Positions 41,901-48,791 of a DNA stretch of 64,000 nt are shown in pieces (the stretch's first letter is position 1; every line of letters begins with the position of its first letter). Both the position numbers and the translations under genes were made by a program. The stretch is from Paratinospora sagittata (Eukaryota; Streptophyta; Magnoliopsida; Ranunculales; Menispermaceae), in assembly GCA_035771175.1 (NCBI GenBank), contig CM069612.1:24224987-24288986 (forward strand), in the 5' to 3' direction. Under the pieces are notes generated by a model. That model made no database searches and had not been told where the DNA came from. It saw only the letters and a program-made list of their open reading frames with translations.

Positions 41901-42954
41901 TTGAATTGTCATTGACCTTAACGACTTTCTAAATATTCTAATTTTCATCGATAGATAAGAAATTGTCATTTAGAAAGACTTTTAATATTGCTCGATAGAG
42001 AATATTAAATAATTTTGGGTCATTCAACCTTCAATTAGGACAAATACATCAATTAACATAAAATTGAAAATCTATGCATATTAACAAGTGAAATCATCGC
42101 CCTTATTTTCAATCCAAAACCTTCATTCTCAATCTCCAACTCTTTGCCATATTTTAATTTGAATTTTTAGTATTTGAGTTCATTTTCGTTAGTTAATGAG
42201 CCGCTCTATTTTTTATTCCCAAATATAGTTAGATTTGATCAATTCAGTAATTAGTGACTTAAATTCTCGAGGGAACAATACTTATACTTTTTTTCACTCT
42301 TTACTACTTGTGCGTCCAGTTCACTTGTGGGAAAGTTATGAATTTCAGAATTTAAAATAAAATTTGCAACAATAAGCTCAATAAGCATGGCAGATTGAAA
42401 TTAATCCAAAAATGCCAACTCAGAACCAGAATAGAATAAACAAAGCAACTGATTTAAAACAGTTCTTGCATTTGTCCATAAGAAAACAGGAAACACAACA
42501 ACAGAATAGGGGAAACTCAATTAAACCAAAAGCACAATCCACCAAGAAATTTCTCACACTCTTTGTTCAACAAGAAAAGAGAAATTTCGTTTCCTCAGCT
42601 ATAACTCACTGAAATTAGACAATTCTTTCCAAACCATCCTCATAATTCCACAAAGCCAAAAAAAAAATAAAAAAAAAATAAATTACGCTCAAAATCCTCC
42701 TCGAAAATTCAACGTTTTGCCTCAAACGAACTCAATCAACTAAAACAAAGCAGAAAACCAACCAACTAAACCTAAAAAAGAATCAAACTAACACAAAAAC
42801 GATTCACCAAAGGCATAGAAATCGCTTACGCGCATCGACCACAAAGCTCAACGAAATCCCCACTCCTCAGCCGCCATCCCTTCCTCGACCTCTCCAATAT
42901 CAACTCCTTACAGTCCGGATTATAGCAGATCTTCGTCGAAGACGACGACGACAT
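5207..42954 (-). CDS. VAL3: VAL/HSI2-family B3 transcriptional repressor (VAL3/HSL2-like)
   Basis: VAL proteins are nuclear repressors. They bind RY (CATGCA) elements through a B3 domain and bring Polycomb and histone-deacetylase complexes to seed-maturation genes and FLC. Fourteen exons join in phase: 42954-42830, 37190-37109, 36934-36836, 33425-33047, 32986-32641, 32387-32291, 31836-31662, 22192-22110, 20554-20507, 20417-20148, 13799-13750, 8649-8536, 6260-6190 and 5988-5207; 906 residues, against roughly 780-800 for Arabidopsis VAL1/VAL2. Domains: PHD-like zinc region about 10-100, B3 about 345-460, CW about 588-625, Cys-rich 700-725, EAR-type IDLNIQP at 809. The [10 protein letters not shown] start, [17 protein letters not shown] and [14 protein letters not shown] segments point to the VAL3 branch; VAL2 is the alternative. 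Introns of 5.6, 3.4, 9.5, 6.3 and 5.1 kb carry most of the window's transposons. Family call near certain; branch about 65%. Confidence 0.95.
6190..6260 (-). other. VAL3: VAL exon 13, linker after the CW domain
   Basis: A 71-base exon coding [20 protein letters not shown], which completes the end of the CW region with its Cys and an acidic linker. It starts in phase 2 and ends in phase 1, matching the neighbouring exons. Confidence 0.88.
6982..7053. repeat. Compound (AC)n/(AG)n microsatellite
   Basis: About 26 bases of AC repeat, then GCACACACAT and a GA-rich tract with interruptions, inside VAL intron 12. The rest of that intron (6261-8535) holds no recognisable gene or element. Confidence 0.9.
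8536..8649 (-). other. VAL3: VAL exon 12: CW-type zinc finger
   Basis: The exon codes [20 protein letters not shown] and then [14 protein letters not shown]. This is a full CW domain with the invariant W, the CxxC pair, WRxLP, WxC and, after splicing to exon 13, the fourth Cys. CW domains bind methylated H3K4 tails in several families; in VAL proteins the histone preference is debated. The donor is AAGAG|GTGAGA. Confidence 0.95.
8985..12305 (+). mobile_element. 5'-truncated L1-type LINE, antisense in VAL intron 11
   Basis: The direct repeat atgaacaaaaagttg flanks the element exactly at 8970-8984 and 12306-12320. This is a 15-bp target-site duplication, and a short A tract precedes the right copy. 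The body opens inside the endonuclease domain ([10 protein letters not shown], about 9010), then reverse transcriptase blocks ([10 protein letters not shown] at about 9990; [10 protein letters not shown]; the catalytic box reads FTDD rather than FADD at about 10530; MRYLGLPLG), then a zf-RVT segment ([18 protein letters not shown], about 11780). Frames break several times and stops interrupt it, so it is dead. The length is about 3.3 kb against roughly 6 kb for a full copy, as expected from 5' truncation during target-primed reverse transcription. Confidence 0.96.
13750..13799 (-). other. VAL3: VAL exon 11, link between B3 and CW regions
   Basis: A 50-base exon ([15 protein letters not shown]) spliced from TTACAG and into GTAAAT. 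It follows FEEYE of exon 10, giving the [14 protein letters not shown] segment typical of VAL proteins just before the CW domain. Confidence 0.88.
13800..15949. other. VAL intron 10, unannotated 3' part (as transcribed)
   Basis: No transposon ends are clear here. A minus-strand open frame at 14909-14673 (78 codons, containing [20 protein letters not shown] and FPPISHDEW) looks protein-like but I do not recognise it. It may be a captured gene fragment or chance. Confidence 0.5.
15970..16480 (+). mobile_element. Degenerate RTE-type LINE remnant
   Basis: Conceptual reading with frame breaks gives FKGKF, then [12 protein letters not shown], then TKKHH and RDKTWKDK. These match the C-terminal reverse-transcriptase block of plant RTE LINEs, in which a KGKFYRTAIRPAxLYGxECW-type phrase is strongly conserved. 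The tail [12 protein letters not shown] (about 16410-16450) matches the usual RTE 3' end. The copy is heavily mutated. Confidence 0.7.
16630..16790 (+). mobile_element. L1-type LINE fragment (post-RT region)
   Basis: With frame slips the sequence reads [11 protein letters not shown] then [16 protein letters not shown]. Plant L1 LINEs carry a very similar phrase (N-KALLGKWLW...VIKSKYG) downstream of the RT domain. It is short, broken and without visible boundaries. Confidence 0.6.
16887..17774. mobile_element. Non-autonomous hAT-like element, 888 bp
   Basis: The element is flanked by the direct 8-bp repeat gttctttc (16879-16886 and 17775-17782), the target-site length of hAT elements. Its ends are inverted: gaggggtggcaa at the left and, reading inward on the other strand, taggggtggcaa at the right. 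TAGGGGTGGCAA-type termini are common among plant hATs. Inside are GGGCGGG/CCCG-rich sub-terminal tracts and an AT-rich core with no transposase reading frame. It sits in VAL intron 10. Confidence 0.9.
18426..18449. repeat. Poly(T) tract
   Basis: About 24 bases of T, broken once by C, inside VAL intron 10. It could be the A tail of an old minus-strand retroelement, but no element body was recognised next to it. The surrounding 17783-19417 holds nothing else I can name. Confidence 0.7.
19434..19666 (-). mobile_element. tRNA-derived SINE with 16-bp target-site duplication
   Basis: The 16-mer tcatcaccaagcactt occurs on both sides (19418-19433 and 19667-19682). Between them, read on the minus strand, is a 233-bp body that opens tRNA-like: ggccaagtggttgggtgg (A box, TRGCNNAGTGG-like), then ccaagttcgaacccc (B box, GTTCGAANCC-like) about 40 bases later, followed by an unrelated body and a short A-rich tail. 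It shares the orientation of the VAL transcript. This is a clean pol III SINE structure; I do not assign a named family. Confidence 0.93.
20148..20554 (-). other. VAL3: VAL exons 9 and 10 (region after B3)
   Basis: Exon 9 (20554-20507, 16 codons) and exon 10 (20417-20148, 90 codons) are split by an 89-base intron. Exon 10 codes [13 protein letters not shown], the basic [12 protein letters not shown], then [17 protein letters not shown] and [11 protein letters not shown], a block conserved in VAL proteins between B3 and CW. All junctions are phase 0. Confidence 0.93.
20555..22109. other. VAL intron 8
   Basis: 1.55 kb between exons 8 and 9. Open frames occur on both strands (for example 21290-21607) but have no conserved features, and I see no transposon ends. 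Treated as ordinary intron. Confidence 0.55.
23008..23270. mobile_element. hAT-type MITE, 263 bp
   Basis: Perfect 17-bp terminal inverted repeats, cagtgttgtcaaggcgg at 23008-23024 and its reverse complement at 23254-23270, are flanked by the identical 8-bp direct repeat ccaagcac (23000-23007 and 23271-23278). The interior is AT-rich with no coding capacity. The 8-bp duplication assigns it to the hAT superfamily. The perfect ends suggest recent or constrained activity. Confidence 0.96.
23279..25656. other. VAL intron 7 between MITE and LINE
   Basis: AT-rich sequence with a purine-rich tract at about 24230-24400. The stretch 25480-25656 is less AT-rich and looks repeat-like, but I could not place it. 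No gene is supported. Confidence 0.5.
25671..31484 (-). mobile_element. Near full-length L1-type LINE, sense in VAL intron 7
   Basis: The direct repeat ttcgctcactcctt flanks the element (25657-25670 and 31485-31498), and a poly(A) tail (T run on plus, 25669-25679) sits at the 3' end. The first frame region (about 31300-29464) codes a DUF4283/gag-like protein ([23 protein letters not shown]). ORF2 starts at 29416 ([12 protein letters not shown]), giving the endonuclease ([17 protein letters not shown]), then RT ([24 protein letters not shown] near 27345, [10 protein letters not shown]) and a C-terminal zf-RVT block ([20 protein letters not shown], about 26150). ORF2 has an in-frame TAG at 29237-29239 and later frameshifts (one near 27580), and ORF1 is also broken, so it is not autonomous. 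At about 5.8 kb it is essentially full length. Confidence 0.97.
29237..29416 (-). pseudogene. LINE ORF2 start with premature stop
   Basis: The ATG at 29416 opens the apurinic-like endonuclease motif ([12 protein letters not shown]...), which is the true N-terminus of plant L1 ORF2. The frame runs to a TAG at 29237-29239 and then continues without another stop to 27548. A single point mutation therefore accounts for the break at this end. Confidence 0.88.
32641..33425 (-). other. VAL3: VAL exons 4 and 5, linker between PHD-like and B3 domains
   Basis: Exon 4 (33425-33047) and exon 5 (32986-32641) are split by a 60-base intron. They code a Ser/Asn-rich linker that ends in [20 protein letters not shown], the conserved segment just ahead of the B3 domain in VAL proteins. 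The phase 1 and phase 2 junctions agree on both sides. Confidence 0.93.
33426..35270. other. VAL intron 3, AT-rich part
   Basis: Very AT-rich with many A runs (34340-34620). No reading frame, element end or RNA gene could be supported. Confidence 0.5.
35281..35890. mobile_element. MITE-like repeat with GCGCCT-rich ends
   Basis: Both ends are crowded with gcgcctcag/gcgccttg-type words in opposing arrangement around an AT-rich core (about 35400-35770), a structure often seen in plant non-autonomous DNA transposons. I found no clean inverted termini or target-site duplication, so boundaries and class are tentative. Confidence 0.4.
35937..35990. repeat. (TTTTTTTC)n pyrimidine tract
   Basis: A run of about 54 bases of T with C at roughly every eighth position, in VAL intron 3. 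Confidence 0.9.
36062..36360 (-). mobile_element. L1-type LINE 3' fragment
   Basis: On the minus strand the frame reads [20 protein letters not shown]. The WxVWKxRNxRIFE phrase is typical of the region after the zf-RVT domain in plant L1 ORF2. It is followed by an AT-rich 3' end. Only about 300 bases remain and no duplication was found. Confidence 0.75.
36426..36530 (+). mobile_element. RTE-type LINE 3' tail fragment
   Basis: The sequence 'agcccttgatagagcaaagt' followed by agaggaag, then gctgatctcatgtagttgag reads A-L-D-R-A-K...R-K with stops, then the ADPM-like end. It is the same 3' signature as the RTE remnant near 16420 and the tails near 46620 and 55560. Confidence 0.6.
38610..38885. 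repeat. Degenerate ~60-bp tandem array
   Basis: About four to five diverged copies of a unit with the phrases gagcctcttgc, catgcttctt, tgaagctcgcac and gttttactt lie head to tail in VAL intron 1. Copies differ at many positions, so the array is old. No reading frame is kept. Confidence 0.75.
39608..42345 (+). mobile_element. LTR-retrotransposon relic, possible solo LTR
   Basis: The flanks of the inserted hAT (39608-39780 and 41077-42345) read as one continuous piece that resembles a Ty3/gypsy-type LTR: a start in tgatgtgttggtaattt, a mid-part with ttaatgcatagatgaaa, and an end with ctcgagggaacaatacttat followed by cttgtgcg...cacttgtggg. The similarity is from general recognition of such LTRs. 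I could not define TG/CA ends or a 5-bp duplication, so class and limits are tentative. Confidence 0.4.
39781..41076. mobile_element. Non-autonomous hAT-like element, about 1.3 kb
   Basis: Flanked by the direct 8-bp repeat aatgaaag (39773-39780 and 41077-41084). Ends are inverted and short: taagggtgt at the left and, on the other strand, taggggtgt at the right. The sub-terminal regions are full of ggttgggtt/aacccgacc-type words, and the interior holds a tandem duplication of about 57 bases (about 40200-40310, 'caagtactctcgagtcgcac' unit) next to a (CT)n run. No transposase is coded. It lies in VAL intron 1. Confidence 0.88.
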
Positions 42955-42996
42955 AGAAGCCGCAAACTTGCTAGATCAAGAACAATACTAAAACGA

Positions 42997-43027
42997 TAAT
43001 AATAATAATAATAATAATAAACCCTAA
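42997..43027. promoter_or_regulatory. (TAA)n microsatellite and telo-box in VAL 5' region
   Basis: Eight TAA repeats run directly into aaaccctaac (telo-box AAACCCTAA at 43019-43027), 40-75 bases upstream of the VAL ATG. Telo-boxes are common in plant 5' regions and are bound by TRB proteins. The CT-rich stretch at 43220-43265 on plus may mark the 5' UTR or core promoter. Role inferred from position only. Confidence 0.55.
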
Positions 43028-46000
43028 CACACACGATTTCGAAGACGAAATGGAAGAGAACAGGTGGCTACTCTGTTGTTGCCTGCTGCAATCATGACAC
43101 AGTAAATAAAGGCTTATAGAAGAGAAGTTAAGAAAGGAAGAAAAACAAAACAAGTAAAGTTTTTCAAGACACGACGACGACGACGCTTCTTGTTGTTTTG
43201 TTTGGAGCTTCGCCGTCGGCTGCTTCTCTCTCATATTACTACTCTCTTCTTCTCTCTTTGTTTTTCTCGCGCTCGTAATGTCGTCATTAACCGGATAAAA
43301 TTCCACAATTTTTTTTTAATCACGCTTATCTTTTCCCCCCTTTATTACTAACTGATATTTTATTAAGTCTTGAGATATTAATATCAAGTACTCTTGGGTT
43401 TACCGAGCTACGGTACTACCGATTTACATTAACGGTACACGTACTTTGACTTTTTTTTTTTTTTTAATACTGACCCAATGTCAAAAAATGATGATCAAGC
43501 CCAAAAAAAAAACAAAAATTATTTATTATAATAAAAAATGTAAACACAATGATAAAAGACACAAGACACAAAAAAATAAATGAAGACCTGCAAACTGACT
43601 ATCATAATTACATTTTTTTTTATTAAACTTTTGATTTAAATTAAAAAGGTTCAAATACACATTATTGAAGTTAGCTAATATTTATATTTAAACTCATATT
43701 TTATTATATTATAAAAATATAATAAATTTAATGTGAAAATTTAACATATTAGATTTGTAATAAATAGTGTAAAAATTTTAATCTCACATTAAATTTGATT
43801 TGTTGGAGATTTCTATCAACTTAAATTTTTTCTTATTTTTCTGATGAGGAATTTAGATAAATGAGGATGATTTCGTGGATGGACTTTTTTTGATTTATTA
43901 AATGAGGTGGACAGGTTGAAGGGTGGGAAGGGCATTAGTAAGAGATTATGGTAGTGTTGAGAAGTACTCTATATATATATTCTCGGAAGATAACTGCTGC
44001 TAAATATAATATGGGAAAATCGTGCATGACCCATACGTTTATTCAGGCGGGTAGGCACGTAAAGTTTCCAACCACGTCTAGAAAGTCTGTATCAAAACAG
44101 GTTTTTTTACATAAAATATATATCTGAGGACCCTTCTTTCCGCGCTTGACCGTATGGTAAGCTAGAGGTCTACCGTTGGTGGGCTCTATATATAAACAAA
44201 AAGAGTGGGAAAAAAAAAAAAAAAAACAGTGAATTTGATATAGTGAGTGAAAGCAAACGGCTACTAAGAACGGAGCATATTAGCCAACAGCGCCTATGTT
44301 CCTGCTGAAGCCGGCCGTCAATATAGTTTACTTCAATATAAATATAATTTTTAAATTATAAAAAAATTTATATTTTTATAACAAATTATATTGTATTATA
44401 ATATGTAATATCCCTATTATTTATGTACTGCATTCAGTTGCGTATTTACTTATATGCATTTGATTCAATTAAAATTTAAAGGTATTAAGGTAATGTAATT
44501 TATACTGTCATTTTCATCTCAATTCACAAGTGGCACTACTTTAAATTCTTAAATCCTATTACATGTGTGATTCAAGGAACTTAAATCTCACACTAAAGAG
44601 CCATTTGAGATTTCTTGTAAATGAGAATTAATGAGCTCAATTATCCCTTAAATAAAATTAATAAAAAACAAAACATATATTTTTATTGACAAAAAATTGG
44701 ATGCTATTCATATACATTTTTCACGTTGATATCTTTAATGTACAACTCCTTAAGCTTGCTAGATGTCATCGAATTGTATATTTATATGATCCATATGTAT
44801 TCAAATACGTGTTATTTTCTTTAAGTGAGATACAAATATAATAAGTTAAGTGCAAACGAAGGTTTTACATTCGAATCATTTCATTATTTGTTGGCCAACA
44901 ACGTCCTTAAATATCTGTAACTGTACTCTACAAAAATTAATGGGAAGTAAGTATCGATCTAATAAATAAAAAATAAAAAGTGAGGTACAGACATCCTTAT
45001 ATGAAATAGTTTTGAGGAAACGTGCATGATAACATGTATGGGAGTATAGAGGAAGTTGGTTTAAAAGCGTGTCTCCGTCGGAAACTGACGCTACAGACAT
45101 CGATCAATACGTTGAACGCTCTAAATGTTAAAGCGTCCTTAAGTTGAAGCTACTATAGAAGAACAATAAACGGTCGGACTTGAAGCTAGCATAGGTAACA
45201 GGAAACAAAAGGCTGAACCAGCTGCCTTGAAGACTTCGATCTTAATTTGTCATATTTTATATACTTATTATCGCATTCAATGACCTCTTATTAGTCGAAC
45301 TATCTAGCTAGTATCGTTGATTTACTATCTGTATTTTCCAAAAACTCATGCATAAACAAGCACTAAGTACTGCGTACTTAATTTATTCTGTCTATCCGTA
45401 TCTATAAGCGCACTTCCCTACAAGCTAGCTGCCCAATTTTATTCTATTCTAAAAAACTATTTGAATGTACTGGGTACGGCGTAAGAAAAGAAGATGGGAA
45501 TGAAGAGACAACATCCTGATATCTTATGGCCAAAAGGCCAAGCAAAGTTCAAACTTTCGAAGTTAATTTAAACCCTCTTGCTGCATGATGAAATCTTTAA
45601 TAAAGTTGCCGTGCGGGCATGACTTGCTTCTCATGGTCAAGTGCATATCTCTTCTGATGTCATCAGCAATGTGTCACAGTAGAAACCCTGAAAGAGCATT
45701 GAGCTACGAGGGACGTACGTCTCTTGTCAATTGAAAGAGTGCCTCGGAAAAGCCCTCAAGTTTACAACTGCTTTGGTCGCGTCGTAGGTGAGCATTAATG
45801 ACGCCTCTGGTTGACTTTGCTGCGACCACGCTGCTACAGTTCTACGTCCCTTCGAGAAAGAGTAGATATTACCAGCCATGCACCACTTTTTTATTACTTC
45901 AAAATTAATGCGCCTACGTTAGTGTGCCTTAAAAAGTGTATATCATTATTAATATAATATTAGATTATTTTGAATCGCCTATAATATTTATAATATCATT

Positions 46001-46163
46001 ATTAATATAATATTATATTTTATATTATGTATAAAATAGGTATTAATATAACATTACTCGTATTATAATTAAGAAGAGTAATGCTAGATGGACTTACAAA
46101 ATATATTACTTTTTTACATTATTGAATTTTCTCATATCATGTATTAGTATATAATTCAAAGTA

Positions 46164-46321
46164 GAGTAATACTTGATTAACACACTTTTCAAACATATTT
46201 TTGTTAATATTGTTTCCGAGAGTTATTTGATTGTTTTGAATCTTAATTCGAAACGATTTAATTATTCTCAAGAGCAATGTCAATAAAATATGTTTGAAAA
46301 ATATTTTTCTAAAGCATTCTC
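46164..46321. repeat. Fold-back (MITE-like) inverted repeat
   Basis: The first about 45 bases (gagtaatacttgattaacac then acttttcaaacatattt) match, with mismatches, the reverse complement of the last about 45 (aaatatgtttgaaaaatatt then tttctaaagcattctc). The loop is about 65 bases. Such structures are usual for MITEs. No clear target duplication was found. Confidence 0.55.
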
Positions 46322-46599
46322 ATTCGAAGCAATCGTTTAATGATTTACAAGGCAATGTGTATTTTGAATGTATGTTTGAATGTCATTTAACATTTTTCAG
46401 TTACAGAAAAGTGCTACATACACATTATTTATAACTGCCTAGATAATAACATGGACCTTATCTCTGTTATGATTAGTTCCAAGTCCGAGTAAAGAAAGAT
46501 TACATTAAGTAATTGATTATAACCAACGTAAAACTTTGTCAAAATAACTATGACATTCAAATAAAACTGCGTGAAAGTGTTAAGGACCACTGACATAAC

Positions 46600-46680
46600 T
46601 CTCAATAGAGTGAAGTGAGGAAGTAAATTCGTATAGTTGATCTAGTTTAAAAAAAATTTAGTTAAGTTGAGTTATAAATA
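46600..46680 (+). mobile_element. RTE-type LINE 3' tail fragment
   Basis: The phrase ctctcaatagagtgaagtga then ggaagtaaattcgtatagtt is a decayed copy of the RTE 3' signature seen at 36426. Short, mutated and without boundaries. Confidence 0.4.
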
Positions 46681-48662
46681 ATAATACAAACCTTAATAAA
46701 AATTACTCAAGATTCGGAGTACACTTCCAATCTAGATTACACTTGATAAAGGGAGTCTAGCTAGATTAATTACTTTGAAACTGCATATACACACTTGAGC
46801 GCTTAAGTCCCTTAAATTAGTGTGGAGCCATGTAATATATGTGGTTACATATTAATCCAAGTCGTGGCTTGAACGCTTTATATACTTAATTCTTTGGTGT
46901 GTAGTCTTTCTTCTTTAGAACAATTTTCACCTTTAATATTATAATATTAGATTGTCTTAAATTGTATATTAATAAAAGATCAATAAAATACAATTGTGCG
47001 TCAACAAATATGTTTCTTTCGATGTCAGATCAAAATGTCACATTAACATTTTCAGTGATTTTATAAGTGATGCTCAAGTGACACGGGGTAATTCATTCCC
47101 CATCCGCATGTGTGTAGTATTTTTCCTACTTATTTTATAGTATCTTTACCCAAGAATATCGTGTTCTTCCATGTGTTCTGCATTCAATTATGTGCATCAT
47201 TTTAAACATTTTATATTTTCAACCTTTTATAAGTTTAGGAGAAAGGCCTTGGAAATTAATGAATTACCTAGCTAAAGAATTAACGTTCCTTTTCATTATA
47301 CGCAGTTTTGAATTCAAAAACAACATTTTCAATGTAAATAAAAAAATAATGCTAAAGTAATCGAGGTGTGTACGGTGGTAAAAACTACATCAGTCCAATA
47401 ATATTAATTTTAGATTATATCGAATTACGCATTATTACGTGATTCAATACGTATCCAAAAGTGTTTGACAATGTAACGTGTACCAATGTGTACACCCCAA
47501 TTAATACAATATTACCCATGTAAAATTGCATGCATCATCCATTTCTCAACACGTTCATCACATTCATACCTTGCGGCTAACCTATGAATATTGTAACTCA
47601 TTTGATACCTTGCTCCAAAAGCCTTGGTGACTAGGTTGTTCGAGTGACCATAGAGCTTTGACAATGATCAAAATTTGAGTCACCTCGGTGTCCTTTAGTG
47701 GGGTGGTATATATATTTATGTCTTTGGTTTTATATACGGATACATTCTAAGCTTTGATTCCAATATTCGTGGAGTTAGAATATTTTTCAAATGCATGTAC
47801 CCTCTTCTTTCAAACCTTATGCAAAAATGGCAATGGAAGATGGATTTATCAACTATATTAGGCATATATAAAATTAAAACATTACCTTGTGTTATACATT
47901 TGCAATAAGGTGGACTCAATAATGCTAAACCATTTTTGTTCTTCATTTAATTTTAAATTTTAATTTTTTTTATATAGATTCTATTTATTTCTATCTGGAA
48001 ATATAAAACTGAGTTTGATTTACAACCTAAAAATTATTTTTTATTTTTAACTAGTAAAATAAAATAAAATAATAGAAACTTGTTTATTAGAATAATTTAT
48101 GAAAACTATTTTTTGAAAACTTAGAAAATAATATTTTATTATTTTAAAAAAATCTAATTATTTATTTTTGAATGCCAAGAAAATAAAAAAATCGTTTTTG
48201 AGTCCAAGCCTAAATTAGGGGGGTGGTAAAATAGGCTTACGTTCCACTCTTAGCTTTTCTTGAACTGTTTTTCTCCTATTTTTAGTCAATAATGGCAAAA
48301 CAGTAGTTTGTTCAAATATAGTGTGGCAGAATTGTACTTGCACAAAGTGAGGTTTTCCCTCCCAATTTAAAGCGAAATAGAGACTCCAAACTGTCGTTCT
48401 CCGCTGAACATCTGGTTTTTTAATGTAATTTAATTATTCAATTTTGGCTCCTTTCGAGAATCTAAAACGTTTCTTGGTTCGAAAGTCGACGCTCACGATA
48501 ATGAGATATACGGACGAAAACAGAACTGTTCTGAAAAAATTTGAATTTCTTTCTAATCAAACAAAAGAAATCTATTTCAAGAACAGATCACAAACCAAAA
48601 AAAATAAAAAAATAAAAATGCAGCTCCGTTTTCGCCATTAATTTTCCATTAAAAGTCTGGGA

Positions 48663-48671
48663 TTAGGGTTT
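48663..48671 (+). promoter_or_regulatory. Telo-box upstream of the myosin start
   Basis: ttagggttt, the reverse complement of aaaccctaa, lies about 120 bases before the myosin ATG, in the likely 5' UTR. The same motif sits upstream of the divergent VAL gene. Confidence 0.5.
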
Positions 48672-48791
48672 TTTATTTATTTTTAGTTTTTATGTTATTG
48701 AAGGAACAAGATCCGGAGTTTGAGTTTTTGTTGAAGTTCGAGGTTTGAAATTTGAACTGCTAGTTTCTTCGAGTTTCGTTCAATCGTGGCG

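Larger units (their letters stand above)
36836..42954 (-). other. VAL3: VAL exons 1-3: PHD-like zinc domain
   Basis: Exon 1 (42954-42830) codes [11 protein letters not shown]...[18 protein letters not shown], exon 2 (37190-37109) codes [14 protein letters not shown] and [11 protein letters not shown], and exon 3 (36934-36836) codes [20 protein letters not shown] then ECMPCASKH. The Cys/His spacing is that of the PHD-like module of VAL proteins. Intron 1 is 5.6 kb. The first Met is followed by a Ser run. I saw no other exon upstream, and a (TAA)n tract with a stop in every frame-shifted reading lies just 5'. Confidence 0.93.
43310..48662. other. Divergent intergenic region between VAL and myosin genes
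   Basis: About 5.4 kb, very AT-rich, with no supported gene. It should hold both promoters. A less AT-rich stretch (45450-45870) looks unique. A fold-back element and an RTE tail are annotated separately. A TATA-like tctatatataaac occurs at about 44187, but no transcript start can be tied to it. Confidence 0.6.

Noticed and set aside
5207..42954. Assignment of the B3 gene to ABI3/FUS3/LEC2 activators
   Set aside because: The PHD-like, CW and EAR modules and the [16 protein letters not shown] B3 are VAL features; the activators lack them.
42971..43306. Minus-strand frame upstream of the VAL ATG
   Set aside because: It is low-complexity 5' UTR/promoter sequence ending in an Ile run from the (TAA)n microsatellite; the ATG at 42954 starts the conserved protein.
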